From contig JAPFBE010000003.1 in assembly GCA_034336665.1 (NCBI GenBank), positions 38,724,360 to 38,788,359 of the forward strand: a stretch of 64,000 nucleotides of DNA, given 5' to 3'. Below are positions 12,201 to 25,180 of the stretch, in pieces. Within the stretch, counting starts at the first letter, position 1; each line of letters begins with the position of its first letter. The stretch is from Luscinia megarhynchos. Its lineage: Eukaryota; Chordata; Aves; Passeriformes; Turdidae. Position numbers and translations under genes: made by a program. The notes under the pieces were generated by a model that did no database searches, was not told the DNA's origin, and was given only the letters and a program-made list of their open reading frames with translations.

Positions 12201-13609
12201 CTTTAGGTATGACTGCAGTAAATGGTATCATATGCTAATTCTTTGACATATATTCTTTAATCATCACTACGCATTTTCCTTGCAAAGTCATATTTTATGT
12301 TCTACAATAAAAAAGCGGAGGAAGACATGGATTAATTAATAGATCTGTTTGTCTATAGACTTATTTTAAACAGTGGCAAGGCTTGGGGTGCTCTGTATAT
12401 GAGCAGTTAGCTAGTCTGGTAGGAAACATACTCCTGATTATCTTGACTTCTGTTATTTTGATAGAATAAAAAAATCCCCAGCAGTTGCTTTTTTAGGACA
12501 AAAAACCCACACAGCACTGCAGTCTCGATTATACTGTTAACCCTGTGCCATAAAGAGGAGGAAAATCTTACATATGTTTCCTGGCTCCAAGTATTTTAAT
12601 GATTCAAACTAAGCTTGACTCTGCTTTAAACTAAACACATGGACAAAAGCCAAGTGAATTTGCTAAGACAATGTTTCTTCCTTTAAGCACTGTAAGTTAA
12701 AACAAGGACTAGGCTATTGGGTAATGCTCATTAAATTGTTTTACAGCAGCATATTTTCATTCATAGCATCTGGCAGCATGCTGAGTGCTCTTGGGTCTTG
12801 GAAATAAAACTAAATTTCTTCAGCAAACATAACACTCTACTAAAGTCTTCATCAAATATGTAAAAGTAGCTGGCAAGTTAAAGTTACTCATGGTCTTCTG
12901 AGAACCATTTCACCCAAGAGTGAATAGTTCATCCTCAGGAAGGAGAAAAAAAAACCTATTTGACTACAAGGAGACACTGCAGTTTGCAATGGCAGCCATA
13001 CAGCATGACTGCGAACAGTGAAATTACCCCAAATTATGCAAATTTCCCTGCTGTAAGCTTCATTTTCACATTCCAGCATTGCTCATACTCATACTTAACT
13101 GCACACACCTGTGCAGTCACACTGGAGCCAACAACATACAGCTCACAAAGTAAAGTACTCGCACAAGTGATTTCCAGCACTTTAACCTGTGTCTCTGTTC
13201 TCTGTTTATTTGCTAAATCAAATCACCCCTGGAAGATCTGCCAAATACATAGAAAAATATTCATTGCTCAATAGGCCAAATCTTTCCTTCTACAATCTTT
13301 GGCATAGTGTTTCACTAAAACTATTAAAAAATCAGAATAATTTCCACAACATGTATTTTTGATCTCTGTGCATGTAACTGCACACCACGATATCTGTGGA
13401 GTTATGGAAGGAGGACAGAAGTGATCCAAGACCCACAGCACCCCCTGAACAAGACTCAGCTAAATGCAGGAAAACCTCCTACAAATTATTTCTGCAATAT
13501 GTGCAAAAATCCCCCACTTTGTGCAAACATAATGGTTTTCCTGTGTTGAATTTACCAGGGAGTAGCACACCACCACACACAAATAACCTGCCATAAACAA
13601 AGGAAACTT
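9243..13609. other. Non-coding intronic sequence, weak candidate sites only
   Basis: No exon or repeat element is recognised. Two short stretches, 10165-10440 and 10915-11005, hold ATTA/TAATTA-type sites and look somewhat constrained, but too weakly for a separate call. Confidence 0.4.
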
Positions 13610-14020
13610 ATACGGAATTACAAAGCCCGGCAATTTGCATAGTAATTCTTTCTAATTAAGAAAAGAAGATACAAGTTGTTTGTTATAAACATCAGCAGGC
13701 CCTGTGCAAATACGAAGGGCTCGCAGCCGCGCTGAGTATTTGTCGAATCAAAGGGACTCGCTGGAGAGTTTTATTGGTACAGCTGCGGCGCATGCATTTT
13801 ATCACACATGCTAATAATCCTGGTTATGGCACTAACATTTTAATCATTTGTTCTCTGGGCTTGTTTCTCAAACAATTAGCACTAATGAATGGCCAAAATA
13901 CCTCGGATCATATATGTCTAATTGCAGTCAAGAGCGGTTATTGTCCGCATGTACATTTCAATTCACCTCTGGGGATAATGTTTGTTAATTGTATTTCTTT
14001 ATATAGCAAGTGAAAAAAGG
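13610..14020. promoter_or_regulatory. Candidate conserved enhancer (homeodomain/TCF-rich)
   Basis: About 400 bp stands out from its AT-rich surroundings. It keeps CpGs (13728-13790) and packs many ATTA-type sites: CTAATTAAG near 13652, GCTAATAATCC near 13809, CAATTAGCACTAATGAATGG near 13875, CTAATTGCAG near 13919 and GTTAATTG near 13984. ATCAAAGG at 13747-13754 fits TCF/LEF and CAGCTG at 13780-13785 is an E-box. There are no repeats, splice-flanked frames or poly-A features. Enhancer identity and the target gene (ZIC5/ZIC2 or CLYBL) are inferred. Confidence 0.55.
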
Positions 14021-16150
14021 CTGTTCACTCAAAAAGGGACTAAGTGTTCTCTTCTTTCCCTTTGTTCCCACAAGAAGCTAAAGTCACTTCAAGAGGCACT
14101 TAATCCCATCATCCATGGTTACAATTGCCTTACAGCATCAATCAAAAAGAATCTGAAGTAAAATGATGCAGCTATATTGTGTAATTAAAAGCAATTCAGG
14201 TAGTTATTACTTGGGGCATTTTCCAGGTCCAAATACTTAAAATGGCACTGCGGGGATTCTAAATACTGTAGTGTTTTAAATTTGGTGAACTACAATATCT
14301 CACAGAGAAAGGGAAGGAATATGCAAAAAAAAAAAAAAATCTCCTAGTGTGTATTGTAAAGTGAAAGAAAAGAGGAGGAACAGCTAACGTTTGAAGTGAC
14401 AAAATCTACAAGTCTCCATATAAAAGGGAAATAAAAATATCAAGAAGAGAGAAAAGAGGAGGAAAAAGAAAAGGACAGCAGTTTTCAAGGAAAAAAAATT
14501 CCTCGTAATTGTTTAAAAGTTAACATGTGAAAAAATGCTAACATTTCCTCGAATGGAAAACAAAAGCTCATGTCACAACCTTTACCATCAGAATACAGGT
14601 CCCCAAAATCTCAGTGCTCTCCTAGTGGAAATAAATCCTGGTAAAGCAAGCAGCTTTTCTTTAGGGAAAAAAAAAAGGAAAAAAACCCCAAAAACACTTA
14701 GGTTAAAAGTGAAGAGCTATGATATTTACTTTTGAATAAAATGTAAGGGAAGGAACTTTACGTAACAACTGCCACTAACCCTGATCCAATTATGCTGAAA
14801 CTAAAACTGGGGGGTTATCAACATACCAAACACTCAGCTTTACATTTTGATTTCTTCCTTTGTTCCAGACTCAGTACGGTCATTTCCCTGACCCTCAAAA
14901 AACTAATTAAGAAACCCCCCAAACCTAAGCCCTTGCCAGGGCAGGCAAAATCACCAGCTCTCATGGTTTGAGATCTCTTGACAAGCCATTTTCTTTACCG
15001 GGAGAGGCTTTGTCTAATTTTAAACTTCCCACCATAAGGCTGATACTGTCTTGCATAGATGTAAGGTGAAGATTAATTCTCCTGAAGCTGATGGAAGACA
15101 AGAAGGTGTAAAATTGGCCCCCCAAAAGTCTGAAGAAGGTGAAAGAATAAACCCTAGTACTTCCACAGCATCCCAGGGGGAGACAGGCTGCGGGGACAGA
15201 GTGGAGAGTTGAAGAAGCGCTCACAAAAACTCAGCGAATTAAGAAATTTAACCCCCGTAACAACCAGCTTTGGATATCAAAAGGGACAGATTGGAGGGGG
15301 TTGCTCCTGAGAGTGCTTGCCTGCTGGAAAAACTGTAGCAGGGAGAAATGAAAAGGGGGTTTTCAAGTGACCTTTCACTAGCACTCAATCCAACTGATCA
15401 GGACACGTTGCATTATAGCCAAAAAACAGAGAGCTGAACCAAATGGGGAAGGAGAGCCTCACTGATAAAAAATAAAAAATAAAAAAAATCATGGTACAGA
15501 GAAGTGTGAGTGGAAATGAAAGCTAAACACCAAATCCAAAGATGCTGGAAAGTAATTTTAGGAAAAATATGTGTCTTTGCCTGCTATTTATAATTTTTTC
15601 CTATGTCCAGTACACCTATGTGAATTATATAACTGGGCATCAGAGAAAAGATTGAATACAAACTGGGAACTTACTGGGAAAGGCTTAAAATTATGGAGCC
15701 CTAAGCCATAAAATGATAAAAGGCTATCATAGGTTAAATAGTTAACCAAACTTTCTCCTCCCACCAGCACTAAATGTGAAAAAAAAAAAAAAAAAGACCT
15801 TTTATTTACCCCACCATGTTCTTTCAACTACATTTGACCCTGTTGTTTTGGTTCACTCTGAGCTCCATCATGCCTTAAATTGCTTTGACTGAAGATCAGG
15901 CATTTTTTTCTTCTCAATTCAAAATGGCCAAATTAGACAGCGAAGATAAAAATAAAGGACCACTGGCATCTCATATTACTAACGTCTCCTGTTTTCAGGG
16001 CAGCAAAAATAGTCTGTTTGTGAGGAAGAGGAGAGTGCTACGGTTCTTTGACTTAAGAAGTGAATTTCAAAAGAGATTTAAATAATGGCTCAGGGTGACA
16101 AGGGCTGCTGCTTCCTACTAATGGCAACAGGCTGCTCCTCTCGGGCAGCC
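14021..16150. other. Non-coding with poly-A tracts
   Basis: Contains A-runs near 14325-14340 and 15779-15796. The part at 14100-14240 still resembles the preceding island (AATCAATCAAA, GTAATTAAAAGC). No gene is recognised. Confidence 0.45.
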
Positions 16151-16158
16151 TGTGTGTG

Positions 16159-16219
<61 letters not shown>
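16151..16219. repeat. (TG)n microsatellite
   Basis: About 34 TG dinucleotides with a single T-to-C interruption at 16165. Alternating purine-pyrimidine of this length can adopt Z-DNA. The Cys/Val and His/Thr open frames across it are repeat artefacts. Confidence 0.98.
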
Positions 16220-16224
<5 letters not shown>

Positions 16225-17499
16225 ATCATCCAAGGTTAATTGGTGTCCTGTCTTGGGGAGCTTTAGCATATGTGACATACAGTTGAGGCTCTGCTCCCTT
16301 CATACGGTGTGGATAACTCTGAATAACTCGCCATGCCCATAAAGTATTCTCGAGCTGAGCTGTACCTCACTTTGCTTTTACCATTGACAAAGTATCTGGC
16401 TTCTTGGGATGCTTTCTGCTGCTTAATCAGACCCACAGCACTCCAGGGCAATGGAAAAACACTCTGTCTGTCTGTAACACATTCACTTTGCCACTTTCAC
16501 CTAAGGAACATGTAGTTAAGATAACAATTAATTTCCCTCTCTTCCTAAATATAGAAATATAAATATAAACACTAAGTAAGGACAGTTTTTGTTTTAAGAA
16601 AATTTTAAGTGCTTTCATTTAGTTAACTAATTCTAAGTTGCATTTTAAAAATCTACACCACTGTAAAGAGATTTTGCAAAATTTTGTTTAGCTGTATGTT
16701 TTCTTAAGGGAAACTCTTGTATGACATTTTTTTAAACAGAATTGCAACTAGCAGCTGCAACAGAAATTTGCAATGTGTTTTAAAAACCAAAACCTCCCCA
16801 CAATAAAGATGAAAATCCAATACCAATATCAAGAGATTTAGAAAACACTATGCATAAATTAGCCTTTTTTAAGGTGTGCATTGAGAAGCAAGAAGATATT
16901 GCTTTGAATGCACTACAATGTATAATTTGTTTTGATTTGATTTTGGGTTTTGTGTACAAACAAATATGCACCAAGTATTATCAGAGTTGTGTGGCATGAA
17001 GGAAAAAGCATGTCTTTGGAGGTTGAGAATCTTCCAGTTCAGGGGGAGGACTGGGCATATATAACAACCTGTCCTGGAAGATCTCAGTCCAAAATCTGTC
17101 TTAGGAAGTGAATATATAAAACTCACAAATCTGCAGTGGTTGCACTTTTATACAGTCAGACACATCCTGGTGGCCTCTGCAGAAAAGCTGATCTTTGAAG
17201 AGATTCTTTATGTCACTGCAAAGCCACTCTTGGCTCTTCCAGTTCTCCCTCCATTTTACCATCAGGTACTTACTTCCCTTGCTCCTCATTCTGTCCCAGC
17301 CTTTTCTCACACTGACTTTGCTCCCGCCCATCTCGGCGTACACACACAAAAATTGGTAACTGTGTTTGGGCAGATTTTCTTTTCTTCCTGAAGAGGTTTT
17401 CCCCTCTTTTCTTCCCTACTGCCCTCCATCCCCTCCGCGTCGGTTCCCACACCAGGACACCAGGAGCATCCCCAGCTCCTGCAGCCCCTGCCACTGGTC
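16220..17499. other. Non-coding, no firm feature
   Basis: 16230-16390 keeps a few CpGs (TACGGTGTGG, ACTCGCC, TCTCGAGC) and may be weakly constrained. The rest is unremarkable AT-rich sequence. Confidence 0.4.
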
Positions 17500-17770
17500 C
17501 AGCTGTGTGTGCCTTGGCTAAATGCTACAAGGTCAAGATCGAGACCAGGATTCAAAAATTCCACGCTAATTACTGTGATTAAAGTCCGGGTCCCAAACTC
17601 ATCCAAAGACTCCTGAGCACTTTAGGAGCAGGCTGCTAATGAGTTATATACAAAATAAGAAACAGGCACTTGATAAAGTCAGAATCAATAAAGTGCCATT
17701 CCTGCCTGTTAAAATGATCTTGCCATCCATAACAGACAGTCACTATGTTCACAGAGCCTGTGCAGGTTAG
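17500..17770. promoter_or_regulatory. Candidate conserved enhancer
   Basis: The block holds GGTCAAGATCGAGACCAGG, CACGCTAATTACTGTGATTA and GCTGCTAATGAG, followed by ATAAAGTCAGAATCAATAAA. It has homeodomain-type sites, preserved CpGs and no repeat. No exon structure is evident. Confidence 0.45.
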
Positions 17771-20700
17771 ATATCCATGTCTGCATGGCTGAGAGAAAAG
17801 GAAAATAGCACGGTCCTTGAAATCACTTCTGATTTACATCTGAGTTCAAATGAAATTACACTAAAGTTGTGACTGACAATATTTAGCAAAAGGAAATTAA
17901 TGAAGTGTCAATGTACTAGTGCTGCAGAAGTCAGAAGAAAGAAGGAATTTGTCATCCGCTTTGGGTCTTTCAAAATTTCTGATTTTTTTATTACAAACTG
18001 TTGTTTTCATAGTTTTGGTTATGGTGGGGGTATTTTACATACTGAAGGTCCCTTCACACTTCTAAGAATTTTTCACTGGTAGACCATATTTTATCTCGAT
18101 TTACAATTTACATCAGTCTATGTTTAGTCAAACCACAAACATTTTGATGATTCCTGTACTTAGAAACATAGGTAAATTATAATACTAAATAAAGCACAGA
18201 CATTATGACCATATATGTAAAATAAAAATATATTGCAGTCTTCTCTGTATTTTGAAGATGCTCCTGTAAACCCACTTGAGCGTGTGTCTAGCCCAGAGAA
18301 ATCAAAAGTACTAGTCAAAAACTTAGAGTTAACCATGTACTTAAGTGGCTCCAGGACTGGGGATTAATTTTGAATTATGAAACTGTTCCATCTCCATGTG
18401 TTCTTTGGCTATACATAGGTCAATCTGCTTTTTTTCAGGTTTTCATACAGACACTTGTGCAAAATTGAGACTCAGATGCAGCTCAAGTGGTGAATCTCTT
18501 TTAAACAATATAAAGATGCTCAATTTCAGCTGGAGAAAAAAAACTGCATGATATTTTCAGAAAAAGATTAAAAGTAAAAATATTAGTTATGTTTAGCTAA
18601 CATTATACTGTAGAATTATTATATTATGCAGAGGAATTATTAAATGGAAGAATTATTTTTTTAAACTGGACTTATTCAGAATGTTTTCTGTGCCAAATAA
18701 CTGAGCAGTGAAGAACAATTTAGCAAGCGATTAGTAAATATTAAACTGCTGAAGAACAGAACTATAAAACTACAATGCACTGCAATTACTTCAAAAAAGA
18801 GAAAATGTTGTAATTACATCAAAGCTGATGCAATATGACAGAAAAAAAGAACGAATACACAATGCTATTAGTTCAACAGCAATTGTGGCCACACTAATTG
18901 AAAACCAACTGCTCTCTGGTTTTGAATACAAGCCTGGTGGAAATTTCAAAATATTTCCTAAATGGAAGATAAAGAAGAATGCTTACAAATCCTGCAGTGC
19001 TCCAGGCAACACTTAACTTTGGAAATGTCTACAGGCAGAAATACTACCCTGCAATATGGCTCAGGATGGCACAAACAAGCATCTGTGTTTATTTTTTAAC
19101 TAGTGGATTTATAAGAGCAATGAAATCCCTACATAAGCATTTTATATTGACCTGATATGGACTTACTGTTTTAACCAGCTTTTTAACTAACTCCACAAGT
19201 TAATAAAGGCAACTACATGAATCCTTACTGCCTACACATTAAGATAAGAAAAACATTCATTAAGCAATATCCAGACTGTTTTAATTAGAGGAATATCACT
19301 CTTATTTGTAGTATAATGTTCGTTAAGTACAGTATAGCATTTTCTTAAAATGCCCCAGAGGCAGTTAAACTCTTGATTAGCTATTTAAAAAAAAAAAAAA
19401 TTCCCTTAACTTCAATAGCAGGAGTTAATGCCTACTGCAATGAAATTCCAGCACTTATCATCATGCAAAAATGTCATATGCAAATCTTATTAACCATGAA
19501 AACATTATATAAGATCAAATGAATCTTCTGTGCTGTTAGCAATACTTGGCGTTAGTAAAATGTCGGAATCTTTCTATGATGATTGTGGTAGTAACAATAA
19601 TAAGCCCAGCCCTATTTCCTTTGAAAATGACAAATGAATTGAAAATCAGCTCTTATTTTATTAAGTTCAAAATATAGCAAGGAATGCCCAAAAGTTCTGA
19701 CTTCTATATTTTCATGCCTTTAACTACATCTCTGTTCTATTATCCAGTGTTCAAACTACAAACTACAATCCACAGTGGGTGGATTAAACAATATTATAAA
19801 CATAGAACCTTCATGATCTCCAGTAAATAAACACTTTATTTAAGTGCTTTGTTATCCAATAATGAAAGTTCCTTTTTTCCCTTGCCTTTTCCAGTACATT
19901 ACAAAATGATTACTGTTATTGTACAGAGGACAATGAAACATCTACATTTTCTTCAGTATTTATCCTGCATCTCCCTTTATGCCATACATCTTTGGAAAAA
20001 AAAGCTGTTCATTTTTTATTTGCTAGCACCACCAAGAATTAAAAAAATCGTGACCAACATAATGCATTAAAAACTGCAATATTTTAAAAATGCATATTGA
20101 AACATTGTTTTCTGATTCTGCGTCCCTGACTTTGTATTTTCAAGCTTTTTCAAAGACAAAAATTTTCTTGAAAAGTAAAAAAAAAAAGTTAAAGGTGAGA
20201 TTTCAGGAATCCAGGATTAAAGGAAATAACAAATACGGTGACTTTAATGATAAATAGGTGACAGTTGTCAGCTCATTTTGATCTTTTACGTAAGCAGCTG
20301 AAGGATAATTCTATTATATGGGAACAGGCATGCCAAACCCTAAGTCAGCAATGGCCCTCCAAAATCATCTCCTTAGTAAAGTCAGCAAACTAAAAATTGC
20401 AAATTTAGCACCCACCAGTCTCTTCAAGCTCAGCACCTCTCTGTCCACAGAGCTCCCCACAGTGACTGACCAGCATTTGCTACCCTGAAAGGGACAAATC
20501 CCTCACTCTGCTGAGCTGGTGGGTCAGGTCCTGCCACCCCCAGGGGTGCATATTTGGGAGGTGTGGCCAAAGCCCTGGGTGCACCTTTCAAGGGCAGGCT
20601 CAGCCATAATCCTCCTCCTGACTCAGGCAGCTCCTGATGTCCCTTGAGGAGGTGAGCATGCCTGGGGGAGATGAACCCCACCCCAGGGTGTCCACAGCAG

Positions 20701-23694
20701 GAAACCAATTTCAAGGAACACATTGGTCATATCATTACAGCCTGTCCTACCAGGCATAACCTTTGATGTAGGCAAGTTCAGAGACCATAAAGGTGCTGAA
20801 CCTACCAGGCAGATACTATGGATGTGTGATGGAGGATAAACACTGGCCAAGGAATACAATTTAAATCAGAAGATTACTATAGCTTTTTTTTTCCAGCCCT
20901 ATTCCTAAACTACTTTTATAATTTAATTCTCTAAACATTTTCACAGAACTCTTCAGATTAACTTTCCCACATCCCAAGAAACACAGAAACCTGTCCTAAA
21001 ATCATGGCTCCCAGTTCCCTGTTTCAGATCCTCCACTTAGAAAGTCCCATCCCATTTGATGGTCAGTTCGCCATCAACATGAACACTTTAAAAAATCATC
21101 CAGACTGAAAGTCAGATGGAGGGAAAATCAACTTATCTGGAAATCAGTATTATTTTATTTTTATTTTAAAAAAATAAGAAAGGAAAAAAGGTCAAATTAT
21201 CAGATAGCAGCTATTTTTGTGGGTACCTGAGGGGACTGTGCAAGTGCAAGTGCAAGTCCAAGCACTCTTATTTTATTACATGCTCTGTGGAAGTTTCTTA
21301 TCTGCATTTCCCAGGCGAGATTACTTGTGTGGTTATGGTTGCTATAACATATGTTTACCATGGCCAGTGAACACATGAAGAGGCTCACTGCCACTGAGGC
21401 AAAGCTGAAGAATCAAAGCTCCTTCCCTCACCAAGGCCTTGCTTCACAGGATGTCCCTTTTCTCCCAAACATCACAGTTCTGTTACATGTGGATTTCCTA
21501 TCTCACTGCATTGCAACACACATCTTCATCACTGGTTCCCCTCTCTTAAAACTAAATTTTAGAAAACAGCCTTGTCCTTAGTGGTTGCCTAGAGGGGAAG
21601 AAAGAGTTGGACATAAGAGAAGTTGGCAGAGAAGGAAGGGAAAAAAGAGACAGGAGAAGAGGTCACACAGCTTGCTTGGGAGACCCATGAGGAAGAAATT
21701 CTTCCAACTGCCTTAGTTAAAGAGTGAGAGGTTTTCCCCCTCTAAATTCTTGACACAGGCTGTTCAAGATTTATTTAAAAATAAGTGAAGAGGAAAAATC
21801 CACTGCCTCCCTTGCAATCTGCACATATAAAGAAAATGGCTTTTAGCTCATAATGATGGCACATTATAGATAAGCAAAAGTCCTGGATTACATGAAAATA
21901 AAATCTATAAGGAGAAATAGGATTAAGTCTACTTCCACATAACAGCTTTTATGACATTTAAATGAGCAGCTGTGTTTCTTTAAGTAAGTGTTATAGCATT
22001 CCACATCTGTATAAAATCTGAACAACAGACAGACTCTCTCAACTCACAGATATATAACCTTGTGAGGAAAAAAAATCCCTGTGAAAATGCATAAAAGCAT
22101 TGCTTGGCTTTCCTTTAAGTCTTCTTTAACAACCTGTGTCATGAATACAGGTTTAGGCTTAAGGAAATAAGACAGTTGGATGACATATGTCTTTTGTCCT
22201 ATATTGGATAAAGAGAAGAATTATTCCATTACTGAATCAGCCAACTTTTTTCTTTGGGTAACATTTTAGATATAATTCAGTGCAAAGGCCTTGAGATACA
22301 TTTAATTCTGCAGTGCATGCCAGTAATCTGTAAGAATATTAAGAAACAGTACCTCCCAAAGCTGATATTATATATAAGGAATTTGGATGTTTTGAACCAG
22401 TTTTAGTCTCACTTGGTGCCTTGTTTACCATCATCTGTTTCCTTGCTGATAGGAAGAATGTCATGGATGTTTCAATTTTTATCTTCTTCCTAAATAACAG
22501 TTTAGTTGAGCTGGTGTCTCAGTAATGGCAAAATTTGTTGACAGAGACTAACATCAGATGTGGTGAAAAAATATTGTGGCTTATCCACTCTTCTCTAGAA
22601 CACACCCAGCAGGCAAAGCCTTCTTCCTTTTCTGTGTCATTTGTGTTTAAAGGAGAACATGAAAAACAATGACCTCACTAGTTCTGTGTACAAGCAAGAA
22701 CAGGATGTGAGGGTCCAAGCAGACACTAAAATAGGCCCAGCCTTAAAGGTAAGGTTTTCTTTTGGCCACAACAGTCAGAGGTGAACACTTATATGTGTGC
22801 CTGTTTATGTTTATATATTTATGTGCCTGTATATATCTATCTACATTCACAATCTATTTATGCATTTGTGCACATGTAAATGTACATATATAAATGTGCA
22901 TATATGTACACATGTATAAGCAGACCCAACATGGCATAGTACAATGGAAGCACTGATCAGTGGAAAGTAGCAAAAAGGATTAATTACCATAAATCCAATA
23001 ATAAAACTGTTTGCCCCCCAATTTTTAGTCTTAAACGTTCCGCATACTTTGCTGGAGTAAACCATCTGTTCCTGCATCTCCAGCAAAGGCATTAGAGTGG
23101 GAATTCTCCAGTGGAATACAAAGTCTCCCCAGGATCTCATATAGACTGAAGGCTGCTCCACCATTACTTATCGATGGCATTGCCTTGCTCTTGCAAGGCT
23201 TGAGGTCTTTGCATCACACACTTTGCATCCACACACGGTGGGCATCCTGTGTATCTTGCAAGTTCAGGTGTTTTATATTTACAGCTGCTGTAGACTGAAG
23301 CCATGTCTCAGTGGGCCAAAGCAGTGCTGTCCCTCACATTACTGCTGTCTTTGACAAATCCCTGTCGGAATAAACAAACACGTGTTTTTTCCACAAGTGA
23401 CACTCCTTCTTTCCACTTCATCTCTTGGAGCTCAGCATTTTTAGCCATGAAAAAGTGAGCACTCTCATATCCTCTTTTCCTTGACCCTGCTCATACTACT
23501 TTGGAGGTGAAGGAGGAATTTAGGGGCTGTTTCACCAGTTCTCTACCAGTATATGTTAATAGGGGAGAAGAAAGACTAATGGCTAAAACAGGCATTTACA
23601 GCAGTACCTAGAGACATTAAACTGAGCCACAGAAGTCGGGGGGTTGGGAGAATAGATAATTCTTTCCTTTTTCCCTTTTGAGAAGCAACAGGAT

Positions 23695-23756
23695 AAGGTG
23701 GGGCATACTCTTGCCATAAGTATCTTAAGGGTCTTTTCCAATCTAAATTATGTTCT
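23695..23756 (+). mobile_element. Doubtful CR1 3' tail remnant
   Basis: AAGTATCTTAAGGGTCTTTT then CCAATCTAAATTATGTTCTC resembles the last 45 bp of CR1. Upstream sequence gives no support. Confidence 0.35.
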
Positions 23757-24739
23757 CCTTCCCTAAGGGCCCAGTTTGGGTTGTGAAAACTGCAACTGAG
23801 GCCTCAGAAAAACAAACTCTGTTCCCATCCTAAGCAGATACAATGTAAATTGTTTTCCCACCATGACAACAGTCATGCATGCTAACTTGAGCATTTCGAA
23901 GATGTTGTTAGATTTTGATCCACAAAAAGGATATTACAAGTATTAATAAGTACATTTATTCATGCCTCTGAGGCTTACATTGGTTTGAAAAATAAATAAC
24001 CAGTAGTTAAGTTGCAGGTGGTTGTAATTATATTAATCTTCAATATTCTTTTTCATTATTTTCTAACCTCTGCAAACATGTTCCTGTTATGAAGAAAACA
24101 AACAGAAGACAAATTCTAGACCAGGATAGATTGAATTATGGAGAAGTGAAGATAAAAGAGGCTGGGGAGACAAATAAGGTTTCAGGTGGCTGCAGTATAT
24201 TTATTACCCTGTTATTTTAGCAGACATTCACATCTTGATACACTTTTATTACTCTCTACACCTTTTCAATTGCTTGGAAACAGCAATCAACAAACCAATG
24301 TTTAACCTACCATAAGCAATATTAGAGTGGCTTTGAAAACGGGGAAGATGGAGAATTTTGTAAGATTGTTCATGTTTGAGGGTCAGTAACGAAAAAGCCT
24401 AAAAACTGTCCACAGGAGGAAGAGAATGAAAAGGTAATTGTAAGCTTTAAGAAGCCAGGTCTGGCAGAGTAATGAAGTGAAGAAAGCCCAGGACCTGACC
24501 AGCACAGACACGAAAAACTGAAGCTGACAACATGCAACAGGCAGCTCTAGAGGTGAGTCAAAGCAAGAGAGGCAGTCCTGAACAGCCAGCACATAGCAAG
24601 GCAGGATGGTCCAATTGGCCAGGAGAGGGGTAATAAACACTTAGGGTCTTGGTGAGATGGCCCTCAGGCACTACAAGGGCAAATGGGTTTTGGCTTTATG
24701 CAAGTAGCAAGGCAGACTCTGCCAGGATATGTCCCCAAC

Positions 24740-25180
24740 CAAGCCACCACAGAAGACAAGGAAGGACTGTGGGAGAGAAGAAAAAGGAAAGGAGGCGAGA
24801 CCATGGAAAGAAACCACACCATCAACCACGGATGCAAAAAAGGATACATAGAAGGCATTCACTCAGAAAGTCTGAAGAAAACAAGGTCAAAGGCAAGATT
24901 AAAAGAGCAAGATGAAGATATAACTAAAAAAAAAAAAAAAAAAAGTAAGGAAAAGGGAGAGGACAAAGTCAGTGGAGATTTTGGTGAGGGAAGAATCAGT
25001 GTAGTCTCTTGATGCAGCATCAGAGAGAGAGAAGATGTATTGACTCAGGGCAGCCAACTGTATCACTTAAGGAAAACAGGGGTAGAGTGGCATAAGTCTT
25101 TGAAGAACGAAGCAGTGGAAAGAGGAGTCAAGGATGGGAGCATGGGGGAGGAAGAGGAAGAAGCAAAAAGGATCTTGATT
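24740..25180. repeat. Purine-rich tract (G/A-rich on plus strand)
   Basis: Strong strand asymmetry, with runs such as GAGAGAAGAAAAAGGAAAGG near 24772, an A-run near 24926-24943 and GGGGGAGGAAGAGGAAGAAG near 25143. It is not a simple tandem array. The Lys/Glu-rich open frames are compositional. Confidence 0.7.

Noticed and set aside
16085..16342. Open frame with alternating Cys-Val
   Set aside because: Translation of the (TG)n microsatellite.
22785..22920. TATGTG/TACATA-rich stretch as a possible satellite
   Set aside because: No constant period; low-complexity drift only.
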